Shown piece by piece: positions 1-10,705 of a stretch of DNA of 33,538 bases (position 1 is the first letter of the stretch; every line of letters begins with the position of its first letter). This DNA comes from Chromera velia (lineage: Eukaryota; Sar; Chromeraceae): positions 1 through 33,538 of the forward strand of contig JAHBMJ010001249.1 of assembly GCA_018398765.1 (NCBI GenBank), in the 5' to 3' direction. The notes under the pieces were generated by a model that worked only from the letters and a program-made list of their open reading frames with translations, did not search any database and was not told the origin of the DNA. The position numbers and the translations under genes were made by a program.

Positions 1-42
<42 letters not shown>

Positions 43-94
43 CAAAGAGAGAGACAAAGAGAGGAAAAAAGAAAGAGAAAGAGAGAGAGAGAGA
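1..94. repeat. GA-rich microsatellite
   Basis: Almost pure GA dinucleotide repeat with a few AAAG and CAAAG interruptions, running off the left edge of the window. It is a simple-sequence repeat with no coding content. Confidence 0.9.
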
Positions 95-1480
95 GGTCCG
101 GGGCGGGTGGATAGAGACAGAGAAAGATGTGCTGTCAGCCATGCCGGCCAGGATGGAGGGAGGTAGATGTCAGTTGACGGCACCATTGGACGGATGGGCC
201 GGGGGGACAAAAGTGATCGCAGACCCAATTAAGTGGCCTGACTCATGCGCTCTCACTCGATTTCTCTCTTCTGACAGACACATGGACACAGCGTGACAAG
301 TACAGAGAATGATCACTCTGTGGTTTTCAGGCCCAAAGAGAAGAAAGCAGGAACAGGGTCTCTGGAGGGGTAAACAAGCGAGGGGAGTGCAGCAGGGGTT
401 GCAATCCATTGTGGCCAAGAAAACTTTCAGGAAAGAAGAGGGAGGACAACATGATCCCACCAGAATGCCAGGCGCATACGGAGGGAGAGAAAAGGGACAA
501 GCATTGAAACAAGACGAGAACCAAAGGAGAACCAAAGAAGGGGCTGGCCGGAAAGGGGACACCAATGTGGGTCCCCAAGAGAAATCAACATAGGGTAAAA
601 GGGAAGCACAATACCATTGAGTGCATCACAGTCCAAATGGGGACACTCAGAGAGGGAAACGCGAGGAGACATGTCAGGTCAGACAGAAATGAACGGGGAG
701 GGGTCGAGTTCTTTGCTTAATTGTATGCCAACTTGTCTCCCTGGATGCCTGACCTCCAGCTCCAGTGTCACAGATTGCCTTTGTCTTATCCACTAGCGGG
801 AGCTTGGCCTTTGAGAGTTTTCGGCTCACTGTGCAAGAACCGTCCTGCAAGAACGCTCCTGCGACTTCCGTTGTGATACACAAGATACAGGCGAAAAAAA
901 CCAACCGGACACCTTGCATTTTTGACAAGCTCGACCAGGAGGCTGTGGAGGGACGGGTGGATCTATCGGCCTCTCTTACCGCCACTCGGGCGGAGAAGGC
1001 AGACGGCACAAAGAACAGAGCTTCAAAGGATTGACCTAACGAAGCGCTTCCGATCGAAACAATGTTTCCTGACAAAGCGCGCGTGATCGCTTCATCCGAC
1101 GGACCACGAAATCAAGACGTGCCCTTGTACTGCACGTAAGTAACACAACCGAATTACGCATACATGCGTATTATGACAAAGGAAGTGAATTCCGACCCCG
1201 ACTATCCCCGACTTGAATGTCAGAGAGACTGCAGAAGTGGAATCTTCGCTCTGTATCGGTATGTATCGGTCTGCACGCGGCCGCGCGCGGTGCCCCTTTC
1301 AGTGACAGCTATTAATATATAGGGGATCATTCGATCGTGCATGCATGAGTGCAGTCGCTGTGATTTCCCTTGACTCAAGCAGGCGCACTGTGCCACCCTC
1401 TATACAGTCGTTGCGAATTACTAGAGGGTCCACCCATTATTCGGTCTCGGAAAGGGAGTTTGAAAGCGCAAAAGGAGAAA
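95..1480. other. Upstream spacer without a supported gene
   Basis: Several open frames of about 80-130 codons occur on both strands, but they overlap each other, have low-information composition and show no domain, signal peptide or splice continuity. I see no gene here. The last 170 bases probably hold the promoter and 5' leader of the LPMO-like gene. Confidence 0.55.
1310..1345 (+). promoter_or_regulatory. Candidate core promoter of the LPMO-like gene (TATA-like box plus TGCATGCA)
   Basis: A TATA-like stretch, TATTAATATATAG, lies at 1310-1322, about 160 bases before the ATG. It is followed at 1338-1345 by the palindrome TGCATGCA. TGCATGC-type sites are known targets of some apicomplexan AP2 factors, so this could be a factor site, but that link is inference. 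The transcription start is not known. Confidence 0.35.
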
Positions 1481-2177
1481 ATGCTTAAGTACACTCTTGC
1501 CTGTCTCCTTGGCGGTGTCTCCGTCTCCGCCCATGTCTGCCTTCTCGAGCCCCGACAGAGGGGGGAGCTGGGTTTGTCTGTGTCAGGGGACCACAGTTGC
1601 TACAGAAGGACGCCGTACTGTGGTGATGTGGCCGTGGAGTCTCCCTCTGTTGAGTGGAAAGCCAACTCTCGAGTTCGCGTCTCCGTTCAGCAGAACTTCA
1701 ACCACTGGAACAGCGAGAAGCAGGGATTCATTGACCTTGCAGTCGCAGAGCTGAAGGAAGCCGAGACTAACGATGAGGACAAGTGGAGGAAGCTCACCAG
1801 GTACGGGTCTTTTGGGTCGCCTGGTTGTGTGGGAGAAGGAGTTGTGCCGACTCATCTGCGTTTTCTTTTTCTGAATCGTCTCACATGGCATGAACTCCCG
1901 CTCCCCCTCCCCCTCCCCGTATGTGCCCCCCACATCCCCCCCCTCTCTCCTCATCCCCCAAATGATGCGGGCATGTTTCTCCATGGCGTGGTGTATACGC
2001 TCTCGTGTGTGTTTGTGTGTGTTGTGCGCTTGTGTGTGCATGTGGGGAGGGGGGTCGGCTGGGAGGGGTGTGGGAATGTGCAGCTGTGTCCGTGTCTGTC
2101 TGTCTATCTCTCTGTTCTTCTGTCTCTCTCTGGTTTTCGCTCTCTCTCTCGCGCGCGCGACCGCGACCGCTCTCTTT

Positions 2178-2232
<55 letters not shown>

Positions 2233-3513
2233 CGTGCGTGTGGGCTGCCCTGCCGATTGACCTGCATGCAGCTGGCAGGACTTTCCTGCGTGGGAGATGC
2301 ACACGCAGACGAACTTCACGGTGTCCGTCGATGTGCCCAACTTCGCGTGCGACCACTGCATCCTCAGGGTGCGGTATGTGTCCTACAACCCCCTGGAAGT
2401 CGACCCTGAGGACAACACGGATGCGATCTTCTACAACTGCGCAGACATCAGAATTGTCAAGGAGCTCGAGCGTCCCTCCAAACTGAGGGGCCCTCGTCAG
2501 GAGTCGGAGACGGCAGAGGCGGGCACAGAGGAGAGAGAGAGTCAGACTTTGACTTTGCCTTCTCTCTCCCTCCAAGATGAGCCGATTGACCCTATCATCT
2601 ACTCCCGTGTGTGCACCTCCCCCCCCGTGTTCTCTCTCAACTGCACTGAGCGGAACACGCTCGGAGAGGTTACCCACCAGATCTACTGGGACGAGAAGGC
2701 TCTGAAGACGAGGTGGGACAAGCAGGGGGCGATTTCGACAACTGCGGGCACTGAGTCGATTTCCCTCATTAACGACTACACGAAGCCTATCGAGTACGTG
2801 AACCTCCTCAAGGAGGGCGTGTGCGAAGTGAGCGAGAACAACAAGTACTACCCGATGAAGTTTGGGCACACAGAGGGCATGTTCCACAGAGGAAGGGGGG
2901 GCAGCGACCTGTGGATTGCAGACCACAGATATGAGCACGCGAAATGGATGACACAGTAAGTGAGTGGCGGGAGGGATGACTGGAGTCGATTCTGAAGACA
3001 AAGACGAAGAAAAGGAAAAAATCAGGGTGCCTTTTCTACTCGTCTTCCCTCCTTCCTCCCTTCCTCCCTCCCTTCCTTCCTTCCGTCCGTCCGTCCGTCC
3101 GTCCTTCCGTCCATCCATCCATCCATCCAAGCAGCCTTTCTTTTTTTTCTGTTTAATTGCCTGCTGTTGTGCCCGATGTGCACGTAGACAGGCATGCACG
3201 CGCGCACACACCTCCGTGCACACATGCAGCACCGCTTCTCTCTCTTCCTTATTTCTCTCTCTGCAGATACGTCGATGAGAAGGCGAACCTCTGCATCCCG
3301 ACAGCATGGTCCCACGGCGGTCACACGCCCTCCCGGGTGGTCACCTGCGACTCCTACAGCCTGGACCCCATCCCTGCCAGCGTCTTCGAGCCCGCGCCTG
3401 AGTGCGTGCAGGAGAAGACGGTCAAGTTCTCCGGGTGCAGGCCGGAGCAGGCCAGAAGCACTTGGATGAAATTCTACGGGCAGGGGCCGACTGAGAGCAT
3501 CATCGTGCAGTAA
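1481..3513 (+). CDS. Secreted LPMO-like (histidine-brace) protein, 3 exons, 416 aa
   Basis: Exons are 1481-1800, 2272-2955 and 3267-3513 (stop 3511-3513), with splice phases that join cleanly. ATG 1481 is the first ATG in its frame. Residues 1-17 form a short hydrophobic signal peptide ending in SVSA, so cleavage would leave His18 as the N-terminus, as in lytic polysaccharide monooxygenases, where this His is a copper ligand. A second candidate ligand is His75 in QNFNHWN. Further family-like elements are CYRRTPYCG (40-48), CDHCILRVRY (133-142) and FYNCADIRI (160-168), which may supply the axial aromatic residue. The closest style I recall is the protist 'chitin-binding type 4/LPMO' group. Residues about 170-416 are a Cys-containing extension I do not recognise. 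The likely role is oxidative attack on an extracellular or wall polysaccharide, but the substrate cannot be told. A copper-binding, non-catalytic relative (BIM1/X325-like) is the main alternative. Confidence 0.75.
2177..2230 (+). repeat. (TG)n-(AG)n compound microsatellite in LPMO-like intron 1
   Basis: About 13 TG units run straight into about 15 AG units inside the intron 1801-2271. Long apparent reading frames here on both strands are products of the repeat. Confidence 0.9.
3045..3130 (+). repeat. CCTT/CCGT/CCAT microsatellite in LPMO-like intron 2
   Basis: Tetranucleotide arrays TTCC, then GTCC, then ATCC follow each other within the intron 2956-3266, whose 3' end is a pyrimidine tract followed by CTGCAG. 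Confidence 0.85.
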
Positions 3514-4231
3514 ACTTCAGAAAAAGAGAGAGAGAAAGTGAAGAGGGGAGACAGAGGAGAAAAATGAGGTTTGCTGACTGATGCCGGGGGAGAGTTTCCT
3601 CCTCGTGGAAAAGGGGGGAGGGAAGCGTTTGGCGGTGCCAGGTAGGAAGACATTTCTTTCTCTTCTCGTTCCCGTACTGTTAGTTGAACAGTAGGGAAAG
3701 ATGGAAGCGAAAGAAATCGCCTGGACAGGAAACAAGCCAACCAGCTTTTGTTTTTTGTCCGGACTTCTTCTGCAGGCCCCCACCCTTGTGACTACTTATT
3801 CTTTACTGTGTTTTCTCTCCCTGCTGAGAGCCTGCAAATGAACCTGCAAGAGCGATCATGTGAGTCTTGTTTTCTTGTATTCTTCGACAGCGTACTGTGA
3901 ATGGGTGTGTCCCCATCTGTGTGAAGCGTGGACACACACAGCGTGATACGCTCATAAGCACCCTTGAAGCCTGAACGAGCCTTCAGCTAGACCTTCAATG
4001 AGTGATCTAGCTCTTCTAGGATTTCTTTCAAATGATCGATACAGACCTGGCATGAGGAAATCTGCGGTGTTTGCATCCTGCAACATCCTGCAGCCAATAT
4101 GGTCCAGCAACCTGTATATATAGAACAAGCTTCTTGTTATAAGCTTCTCTAGCTAAATTCCGGGCTTACTTCCCTGACCCTCAGTGATCCATCACTAACA
4201 TACTTTAACTTTAGATTTTGACTGCCAGTGT
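3514..4231. other. Spacer between LPMO-like gene and transposon; no gene seen
   Basis: This holds the presumed 3' untranslated region and terminator of the LPMO-like gene and then AT-richer DNA. No clear AATAAA site or coding frame stands out. A composition change towards AT begins around 4100, ahead of the mobile element. Confidence 0.5.
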
Positions 4232-4242
4232 TAACTGGTGTT

Positions 4243-5924
4243 ACACAGTACGGTTAGGAGGAACCAAATTAATTTGGTTACGGCCGCCTGGAAATTACAT
4301 TTATGGGTACGGTAGTAAGTTGGGGCAGAGGTACCATGGTAGTGGTAGTATAGCAGGTTTTCCTAATAATCTTACGTTTTTCAATAAAAAGATTCATAAA
4401 ATATGAAACAATCAATTAAAAAATTATAAAAGCTTTTTGTAAAAAACGATTAAAATGATTGAAAACAATCGTTTTACATTTTTCTAATGGAACATTAATG
4501 TGCGGGACCTAATAAATTTATGTCACCTTATGAATCTAGGCAATGATGTAAAGAATGTTAGAGTAATGTAAAAAATTATGAGACGGATGAGACGGAAAGT
4601 CATGCAGTTCTGAAAAACGAACGCAGAGGATCAAAGAGGATGAACAGTAGGCTCAGACGCTGTAAAAACAGCTGTTCTTACCTCGTTGCTTGCACCTCGA
4701 GCCTCGCTTTTTTTTAGAAACTAGCTCATATGCGAGCTCTCTCTGTAGAATCAAATGAATCAATCGTGAAATTTAGAGAAGTTCAACCCTAGGTTCAACT
4801 GTTTCATCTTTTTAGAATAGATGTATGATAGATTACAAATTAAAGGCTTGATCCGAAAGTGAGGGTAAACATACATGCACGTTTATACATTTTTTTTACC
4901 GCTTTGCCAGGGCCTTTGGTCCAAACTACCATCGCTATGGTTAATTACTTGACGCGGGGGTCTAAGACCTCCTTGGTTAGTACACAATGGTTACTAATGA
5001 CCACATTTGATTTGATTTGATTTGATTTGATTTGATTTGATTTGAAGTAGGGTTTAACCTCAAATCAAATCTTAGGCCTGAGAAACTTTAGCATGATAAG
5101 GTCTATCAAATCCTATCGAATCTACTTCAAATCTGACCCTTTAACCTCAAATCTTCGAGGTCAATCCGTCATCCAGTCTCTCAAATGAGTCTTCGCACTT
5201 TTTTATGCGGAAAAAAAAAAAAATCATAAAAAGATTTTTTTATCGGTTTCACATGAATATGAACGCCCAAAAGCTTTTAATTCCAAAGGTCTGTTCAGTG
5301 AAAAAGAGGTCATCCAGTATATTTTCCAGACATTCAAGTTTTGATTGAGGGTTTGAAGTGGTTTTTTGTTATTTTGTGGCAGTTTTTACGTTTTTTTCTT
5401 AAATTGCCTTGGGCCTTTCTTGGGCCCCCCCCTATCAAACCGATCAACGATGTCAAACAATCCCACAGGTCATGCATAACAACAAGAAAATTCTAGTCTT
5501 AAATTAAGATGATTCTCTAGGATAACTCTAAGATACTAGCTAAGATAAAAACTTATGTAAACTCTTAGCTTTGACAATAGTTTATTATAATTTTGAAAGT
5601 CTGAATTTAGCTTTTAATCTAGTTTTTAGTGATTTTCTTGTCTTTAAGGCTTCCTAGAATTTGCTAGTAGTGTCGACTATGTCATGTCGTCTTCAGTGCT
5701 GTCGACAGCTAGGTCGAGAGTGACCTCTAGACTTCAACCTCAAATTTACCTCAAATCTGGTCAGATTTGAGCTTGAAGCTCAAATCAAATCAAATCAAAT
5801 TAAATCAAATCAAATCCTATCAAATCAAATCTGGTCACTACTGATTACCGCTCACGAGTTACCAAATCCATTGTTACCATGAAATCGCTTGACCCCCTTG
5901 GTAGTTCCCCCTAAGCGTACTGTA
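4243..5924. mobile_element. Non-autonomous TIR DNA transposon with 11-bp target-site duplication
   Basis: The left end reads CACAGTACGGTTAGGAGGAA from 4244. The right end, read inward on the other strand from 5924, is TACAGTACGCTTAGGGGGAA, with about three mismatches over 20-21 bases. The element is flanked by a perfect 11-bp direct repeat TAACTGGTGTT at 4232-4242 and 5925-5935. The 1.68-kb interior is AT-rich, has no transposase frame, and contains inverted arrays of TTTGA (5006-5045) and CAAAT (about 5780-5830) that could fold back. A duplication of 9-11 bp is typical of Mutator-like elements, but I cannot assign the superfamily. Confidence 0.75.
5006..5045 (+). repeat. (TTTGA)8 array, left arm of internal fold-back
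   Basis: Eight perfect TTTGA units. The reverse-complement array, CAAAT units with a few changes, lies at about 5780-5830, so the two arms could pair across a 0.73-kb loop inside the transposon. Flanking bases are also partly inverted: TAATGACCA before this array, TGGTCACTA after the other. Confidence 0.85.
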
Positions 5925-5935
5925 TAACTGGTGTT

Positions 5936-6315
5936 TATTTGTACATAAGCCTTTTAAAATGTTATTTTATCAGCTAGTCTGCTAGCTAGTATGTCAGTAA
6001 AATTTTGAATTCCACTAAACTTTTAATTAAAAGTTTTGATTGCTAGTTTGATTGCAAAAAATTTTAAATTTTGAAGGTAAACTATTAATTATTTTACTAT
6101 TTTAACTTTATCTTATCAGAATTTCTGTGGTGGCGACTACGTTAGGGATTCAATCTAACTTTATATCTGAGACAAAAGTCGGACTTCAATTTCTGCTTCA
6201 ACTTCTTTAAGTTCCAAGTTTCTAGTTGTAAGTACATTGGTCTCAAAAAGTAAGTATCGAATAATGAAACCTAGAAATTTAATTATCTTTATCAGCTAAC
6301 GTCTTTAGTATGTTT
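5936..6315. other. AT-rich spacer downstream of the methyltransferase gene
   Basis: AT-rich DNA with no coding frame or recognisable repeat. It must contain the 3' end of the minus-strand methyltransferase transcript, but no unambiguous polyadenylation signal is visible. Confidence 0.4.
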
Positions 6316-7752
6316 TCATCGAGGCTCTCCCCATAGAATCCACAAGTCGCCTCGGTCTGCAACTGAAGATGCGCTAGATGAACCACAATCTTTCCCATAT
6401 TCCGCGTTTGACTCGTGACTCTCTGTAGACTGATGTTTCATTTCTTCGGAAGCCATGGCTTTTGAGATGCTGCTGAACTTCCCCCCCTCTCTCTCGGCCT
6501 GTTCACTGGATTTCCACTTCGATCGTGCTTGACAAAGTGTTGCAGCCTCTTCGATCTCAAAGTCTTCAACGGTTGTTTTCTCTCGGGGACCACAGCTGAC
6601 AGCATGCGAGGCATCGGGCGTGATATCGAAAAGACGGTAGTGAGACAGGAGACAACCGAAAAACCGGACAACCGCGGGATCCCGATATCGGTGCCCTATC
6701 AAGAGACGGGGCAGTCTCAGAGAAGACCCACTCGATCTAGAGTCGGACTTTTCCCCCGCATTCTCACTTGCCTTCATGAGTCTGGCCGACAAAATGGCCA
6801 GGCCCTCTGCCGCCATGCTGCTGCTTTGATCAGAGCCCTCCTCTCCATGGTCAACGACCTCTCTGTTTTCCTCAACACATGCAGGCCCAGACAAGGGCCC
6901 CGGAGAAACCGCAGAGAGGGCCCCGGCATCCCCGCCTGCTGCAAGGATTGTTGAGAGAAGAGGAGGAAAGTGACACTCATCGTACAAAACGTCGGAGAGA
7001 ATCACCACATCGAAAGGGGGGGCTGGGTTTGTTGCAGGCTGATCATCTCCCGGGGTATCGGCTGAGCCACAGACGGTTGGGATCGAAGGCGTCTCCGGGC
7101 TCCCCTCCTCTTCCCCAGAAACAGATTTCTGTTCAACATTGCCAGAGAGACGCGCACCGTCCGTGCCCTCCCTGTCCCTTCTGCCCCCCCTCTGCTCCTC
7201 CAAGGCAGCGAACATCTCCAGAGATCCCCAGTCCAACTCCTTCCCCAGGATCTGGGCCTTCCTTCCCGTCTCTGCAGTTGGTCACGTTCAGACAGACAGG
7301 GAGGGATAAAAAGGGGAAACACGGGATAATCATTTTGGGGAGAAACAAAACGGTCTGTTGAGCAACTACCAGTCTGGAGCTACACATATTCATACGTTCA
7401 AAAGGAGATTGAAGCTGGTGAGTGAATCACTCATCCCAAAAATGTGTGTGACTCAAATGACACAAACTTCAACAATGCCCCTCCCCCATCTGTCAAGCGA
7501 ATGTTTTCTGTTCGCATCGAATAAGAAGCCGCAGTCGACCTACCCGTTCCAAAATTGAAGTTCAGGTTGGCGGCCAGAACGTCAGTCGCGTCCGCCTTGT
7601 CTGTGCAGACGACCTCCAACGCCCCTAATCGCGCTGCAACCATTCCCTGCAGAAAAAGAAAGAGAAGAAAGGTGCCAGTCAATTTGCCCTCTCGGAAAGC
7701 AGGTACAGAAAAACCATCGGAACGAGAGAAGGACGACATGCACACACACTGA

Positions 7753-7783
<31 letters not shown>

Positions 7784-9596
7784 ACACACAGACACATACA
7801 CATACGCTCACACTTTCTCACTCACTCACGCACGCATATACAGACACACAGGGAGACGCAGGCAACTTCCCACTTGGTAGTGAAGCAAAACCTCAAAAAC
7901 AAAAGAACGAGTCGCACCACAACCAATGACAAATGAATTCTGCATGCCCTCTCTGCATCCACACCACAACTACTTGTCATTCATCCGCTTAATTGATTCT
8001 ACCTACTCCAATCCATAGACTGACCACGGCTCCGGTTCCAGCCCCCAGCTCCAAACACCTTTTCCCTCTAACCAGGGCACTCACCATCCTTCCCGCCCCC
8101 CCCTCATTCCCACCCCCTCTGAGATCCCCAGGGTCGGAAATGGAGGGCACAAGCGACTCGACAGAAGTTTTTAATTGAAAAGGAAGAGGAAGAGAAGAGA
8201 ACCAGAGAGTCTCACAGAGGAGAAGTGCACAATCCCACACGCGACATGCGAGAGAGGAAGCGAGATCTGCTGCCTCCAGAAAAAACACAGAGGAAGGCGA
8301 AGGGTCGAGGGAAACTTCCACGTTGCCCTTCTGCTCTGTTGATTGACTATAATCTTCTTTCTCTTGCTCTTCTACAGCTGTAGAGGGGAAGATTCTCAGA
8401 CTTCTGTACCTTCCTCTTTCACTCGATAGAAAAGAAAGCATCTCTTCTCGCTTTCTTTGCCGTCTTGCCTCTTCTGTTGCCTCTTCAAATTGCCTCTCTT
8501 CCTTTTCTTCTTCTTCCTTCTCAGCTTGATCGCTTGCGGGGATGACGCCTTCGACGTGGCATGCCGGGGCCCTTGTGCTGTCCGGAGATATACTTGACAG
8601 AGGGACTTGCCCTTCGGCTAAAACGGAATCAGGGCTGGGGCCTCTAGAGGAAGAGGCAATGCCGGGGCCCTTGGAGGACGAGAATGAGGGAATGCCGGGG
8701 TCTCTAGAGTGGGGCAGAAGTGCTGGTGGATTGGAGGACTTGGGTGTCTGGGCCAGGGAGAGGGAGAGGGACCGTGAGGAGGAATTTCTTGAGTCCTTCT
8801 CCTTCTCCCTTTCTTTCCCTCCTTCCCTCCCGCGCCCAGAGGGCCTTCGTGCTTTCTGCCCCCCCTTCCCTGCCTTCTGTTTTTGCCGGGGCCCACTCTG
8901 GTCCCTTGGGTCATGCCGGGGCCCTCGGTTGTGATCGAGCGGAGTTTCTGGTTTTGGCCCGCCTCTCCCCGTCTCACTTGGTTGGCTTCTCTCTCTCGGT
9001 GGTCTGTCAACGGCTTTGCGGGCTTGCACTTCAAAAGGAAAAGAAACCACGGAGACAATACGACCCCCCTTGCCAGCTGCCGAGGACGCTTCGGGTGTGT
9101 GAGAAATTCGGTCAGGCGGGCCCGCCATTCCCACAGACAGCATGAGGAAAGCCATGCCCTCCCCCCCTCCCTCCCTACACTGGATTTTCCCCTCCGTCTC
9201 TCTGATGACGAAAGAAAATTTCACCCTCCCCTTGGAGGTCAGCACAAGGTCACGGGGATTCAGCACAACCAGACGGTACCCGGTGCCAGTCCCGTCTGCC
9301 CTTAGGATGGCTGTTTCAGTTCTGCCATCTACTTGGTGTGTCTCGGCAGAGGAGTCAGGATTCTTTTGTTCCTTGACAGACCCTGGAAGTGCCCCGCAAA
9401 AAGAGATGGGGACTTTATACGGCAAAATCTGTGCGCAGAGGCTCACGGAGGCCTGCCTGTCCCTCTCTCTTTCCCTGCCTCGCCCTTCTGCCCCCCCCCT
9501 TGCGTGTTGCTGCCGAGAGCATTCTGAGAGGACGCTCTCAAGGCCGGCAGGGGAGAGGAGCTCGTTTAGCACGTAGAGCTGCAGTGATACAGGCAT
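6316..9596 (-). CDS. METTL21/methyltransferase-16 family SAM-dependent methyltransferase, 3 exons, 876 aa
   Basis: Exons in transcription order are 9596-8025, 7646-7544 and 7271-6316. Joins restore family motifs: ELGAGTGAV (516-524) runs into GMVAARLGA, giving the SAM-binding motif I block. The second join gives KELDWG (569-574), the usual post-acidic segment. FDVVILSDVLYD (645-656) is motif IV, and VWDCALLLC (about 453-461) matches the conserved helix before motif I. Members methylate lysines of cytosolic proteins such as chaperones and elongation factors; the target here is unknown. Family enzymes are usually 220-350 aa. Here about 440 residues of Arg/Glu/Ser/Pro-rich low-complexity sequence precede the core, and further acidic and Ser-rich insertions interrupt its C-terminal half. 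The ATG at 9596 lies just upstream of a CTGCAG that could be a splice acceptor, so the true start may be in another exon further upstream. Confidence 0.8.
7751..7803 (+). repeat. CT/CA microsatellite in methyltransferase intron 1
   Basis: CTCT runs pass into CACACA within the intron 7647-8024 of the minus-strand methyltransferase gene. Confidence 0.85.
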
Positions 9597-10705
9597 GCAG
9601 TCTCAAGCAGCGGTTGAGGGGGTGGAGGAGACAGAAACCCGCTCAGCAACACATGCACATTCTGATACCCAGTGTGAGCCCTCTGTTGATTTCCCCCTGC
9701 ATTTCTCCGACCCTAATCAGCCCGAAAATTGAAAAATCACCTGTCAAGGTCTGTCATGGAGAAAAAAACTGCACGCTGATGACTGCTCTCCAAAGAACGT
9801 GTAAACCTGTTCGCGTACCCACAAATCTACAATGAATGCATGTATACAAAGAACGCCTGTGCAGATACATCCTTCAATTTCTGTCCTTTTCAGCTGACCT
9901 CAACAGATTGTTCTACCCCGAGAGTCACCACAGAAGGGGGGGGCGTTTTGAAGTACAGCCGGAGACTTGAGTTTTCCAACTGGGATGACGTGTCCATTCT
10001 TCCGTGCGTGTTGGAGTGCGCTGAGACTGTATATATACTAGTCACCCTCTGTGCGAACCTATGAAATGCTATGCTGCGGCAACCTGACAGCACATGACAG
10101 CTCATGGAGCCCTCACGATACCAGCTTCCGGAAGGCTGTTACCGTCTTTGTTCCGTATCGAGTGATTCTGAGTCCTGGAGAGACTTGCAGACGCGTAGAC
10201 GGGTCCGATTTGTTCGCGCGTGCAACACTATATATATAGCTTGTTCGCGTTGTACTCGTCTGTTGTTTTCATGCGAGGCCTGCATGTGTTGCATCCATGC
10301 ACACGTTTGCACACCCTGTCGATCTTGACAGTGTACTGGTTCCCTACCAGTTGCAGATCGACGAGCAATTGCACAGTAATAACGTGTATATAGGCAGCAT
10401 TTATCCAGAGGTCTTTCTCGCTTTTCACTTGTGGTACTGCATTCTTTGACTGGGTGCGTGGCCGTGCGGAGAGCGGCAAAGTGTCTCCATCAGTGTTGTT
10501 TTCGATCTGAAACACTCTGCTCGTCCACATCGTATCCCTGGTTGCGAATCAGGAAGAATCTGTTCGTGTCTGCTCAGCACATCTCCCTCAAGACAACGCA
10601 GATACACGAAGGGGGAAGCACGGCGAGCTTTGGAGTCTTGTCACCGTTCTATACGAAAAAATTTGCTTCTGAATCCCGAGGTTTTCCTTTACCCATTTCG
10701 TTCCA
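9597..10705. promoter_or_regulatory. Divergent intergenic region shared by methyltransferase and GT41 genes
   Basis: The methyltransferase reads left and the GT41 gene reads right from this 1.1-kb spacer. Three TATA-like stretches occur: TGTATATATACTAG near 10027, CTATATATATAGC near 10229, and TGTATATAGG at 10385-10394. The last is about 310 bases before the GT41 ATG and is the best candidate for that gene. No convincing coding exon is visible, although an upstream exon of the methyltransferase could lie here. Confidence 0.35.

Noticed and set aside
1583-3307. A 574-codon open frame on the minus strand opposite the LPMO-like gene
   Set aside because: It runs through the gene's introns and microsatellites, is dominated by repeat-derived His/Thr/Ser/Arg runs and antisense sequence, and has no domain. 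The plus strand gives a coherent secreted protein.
4218-4406. A 62-codon frame at the left edge of the first transposon
   Set aside because: It spans the target-site duplication and TIR, so it cannot be an ancestral element gene, and has no recognisable content.
8542-9576. Several 130-145 codon plus-strand frames opposite the methyltransferase exon 1
   Set aside because: They overlap each other in different frames and mirror the low-complexity extension. The methyltransferase motifs lie on the minus strand.
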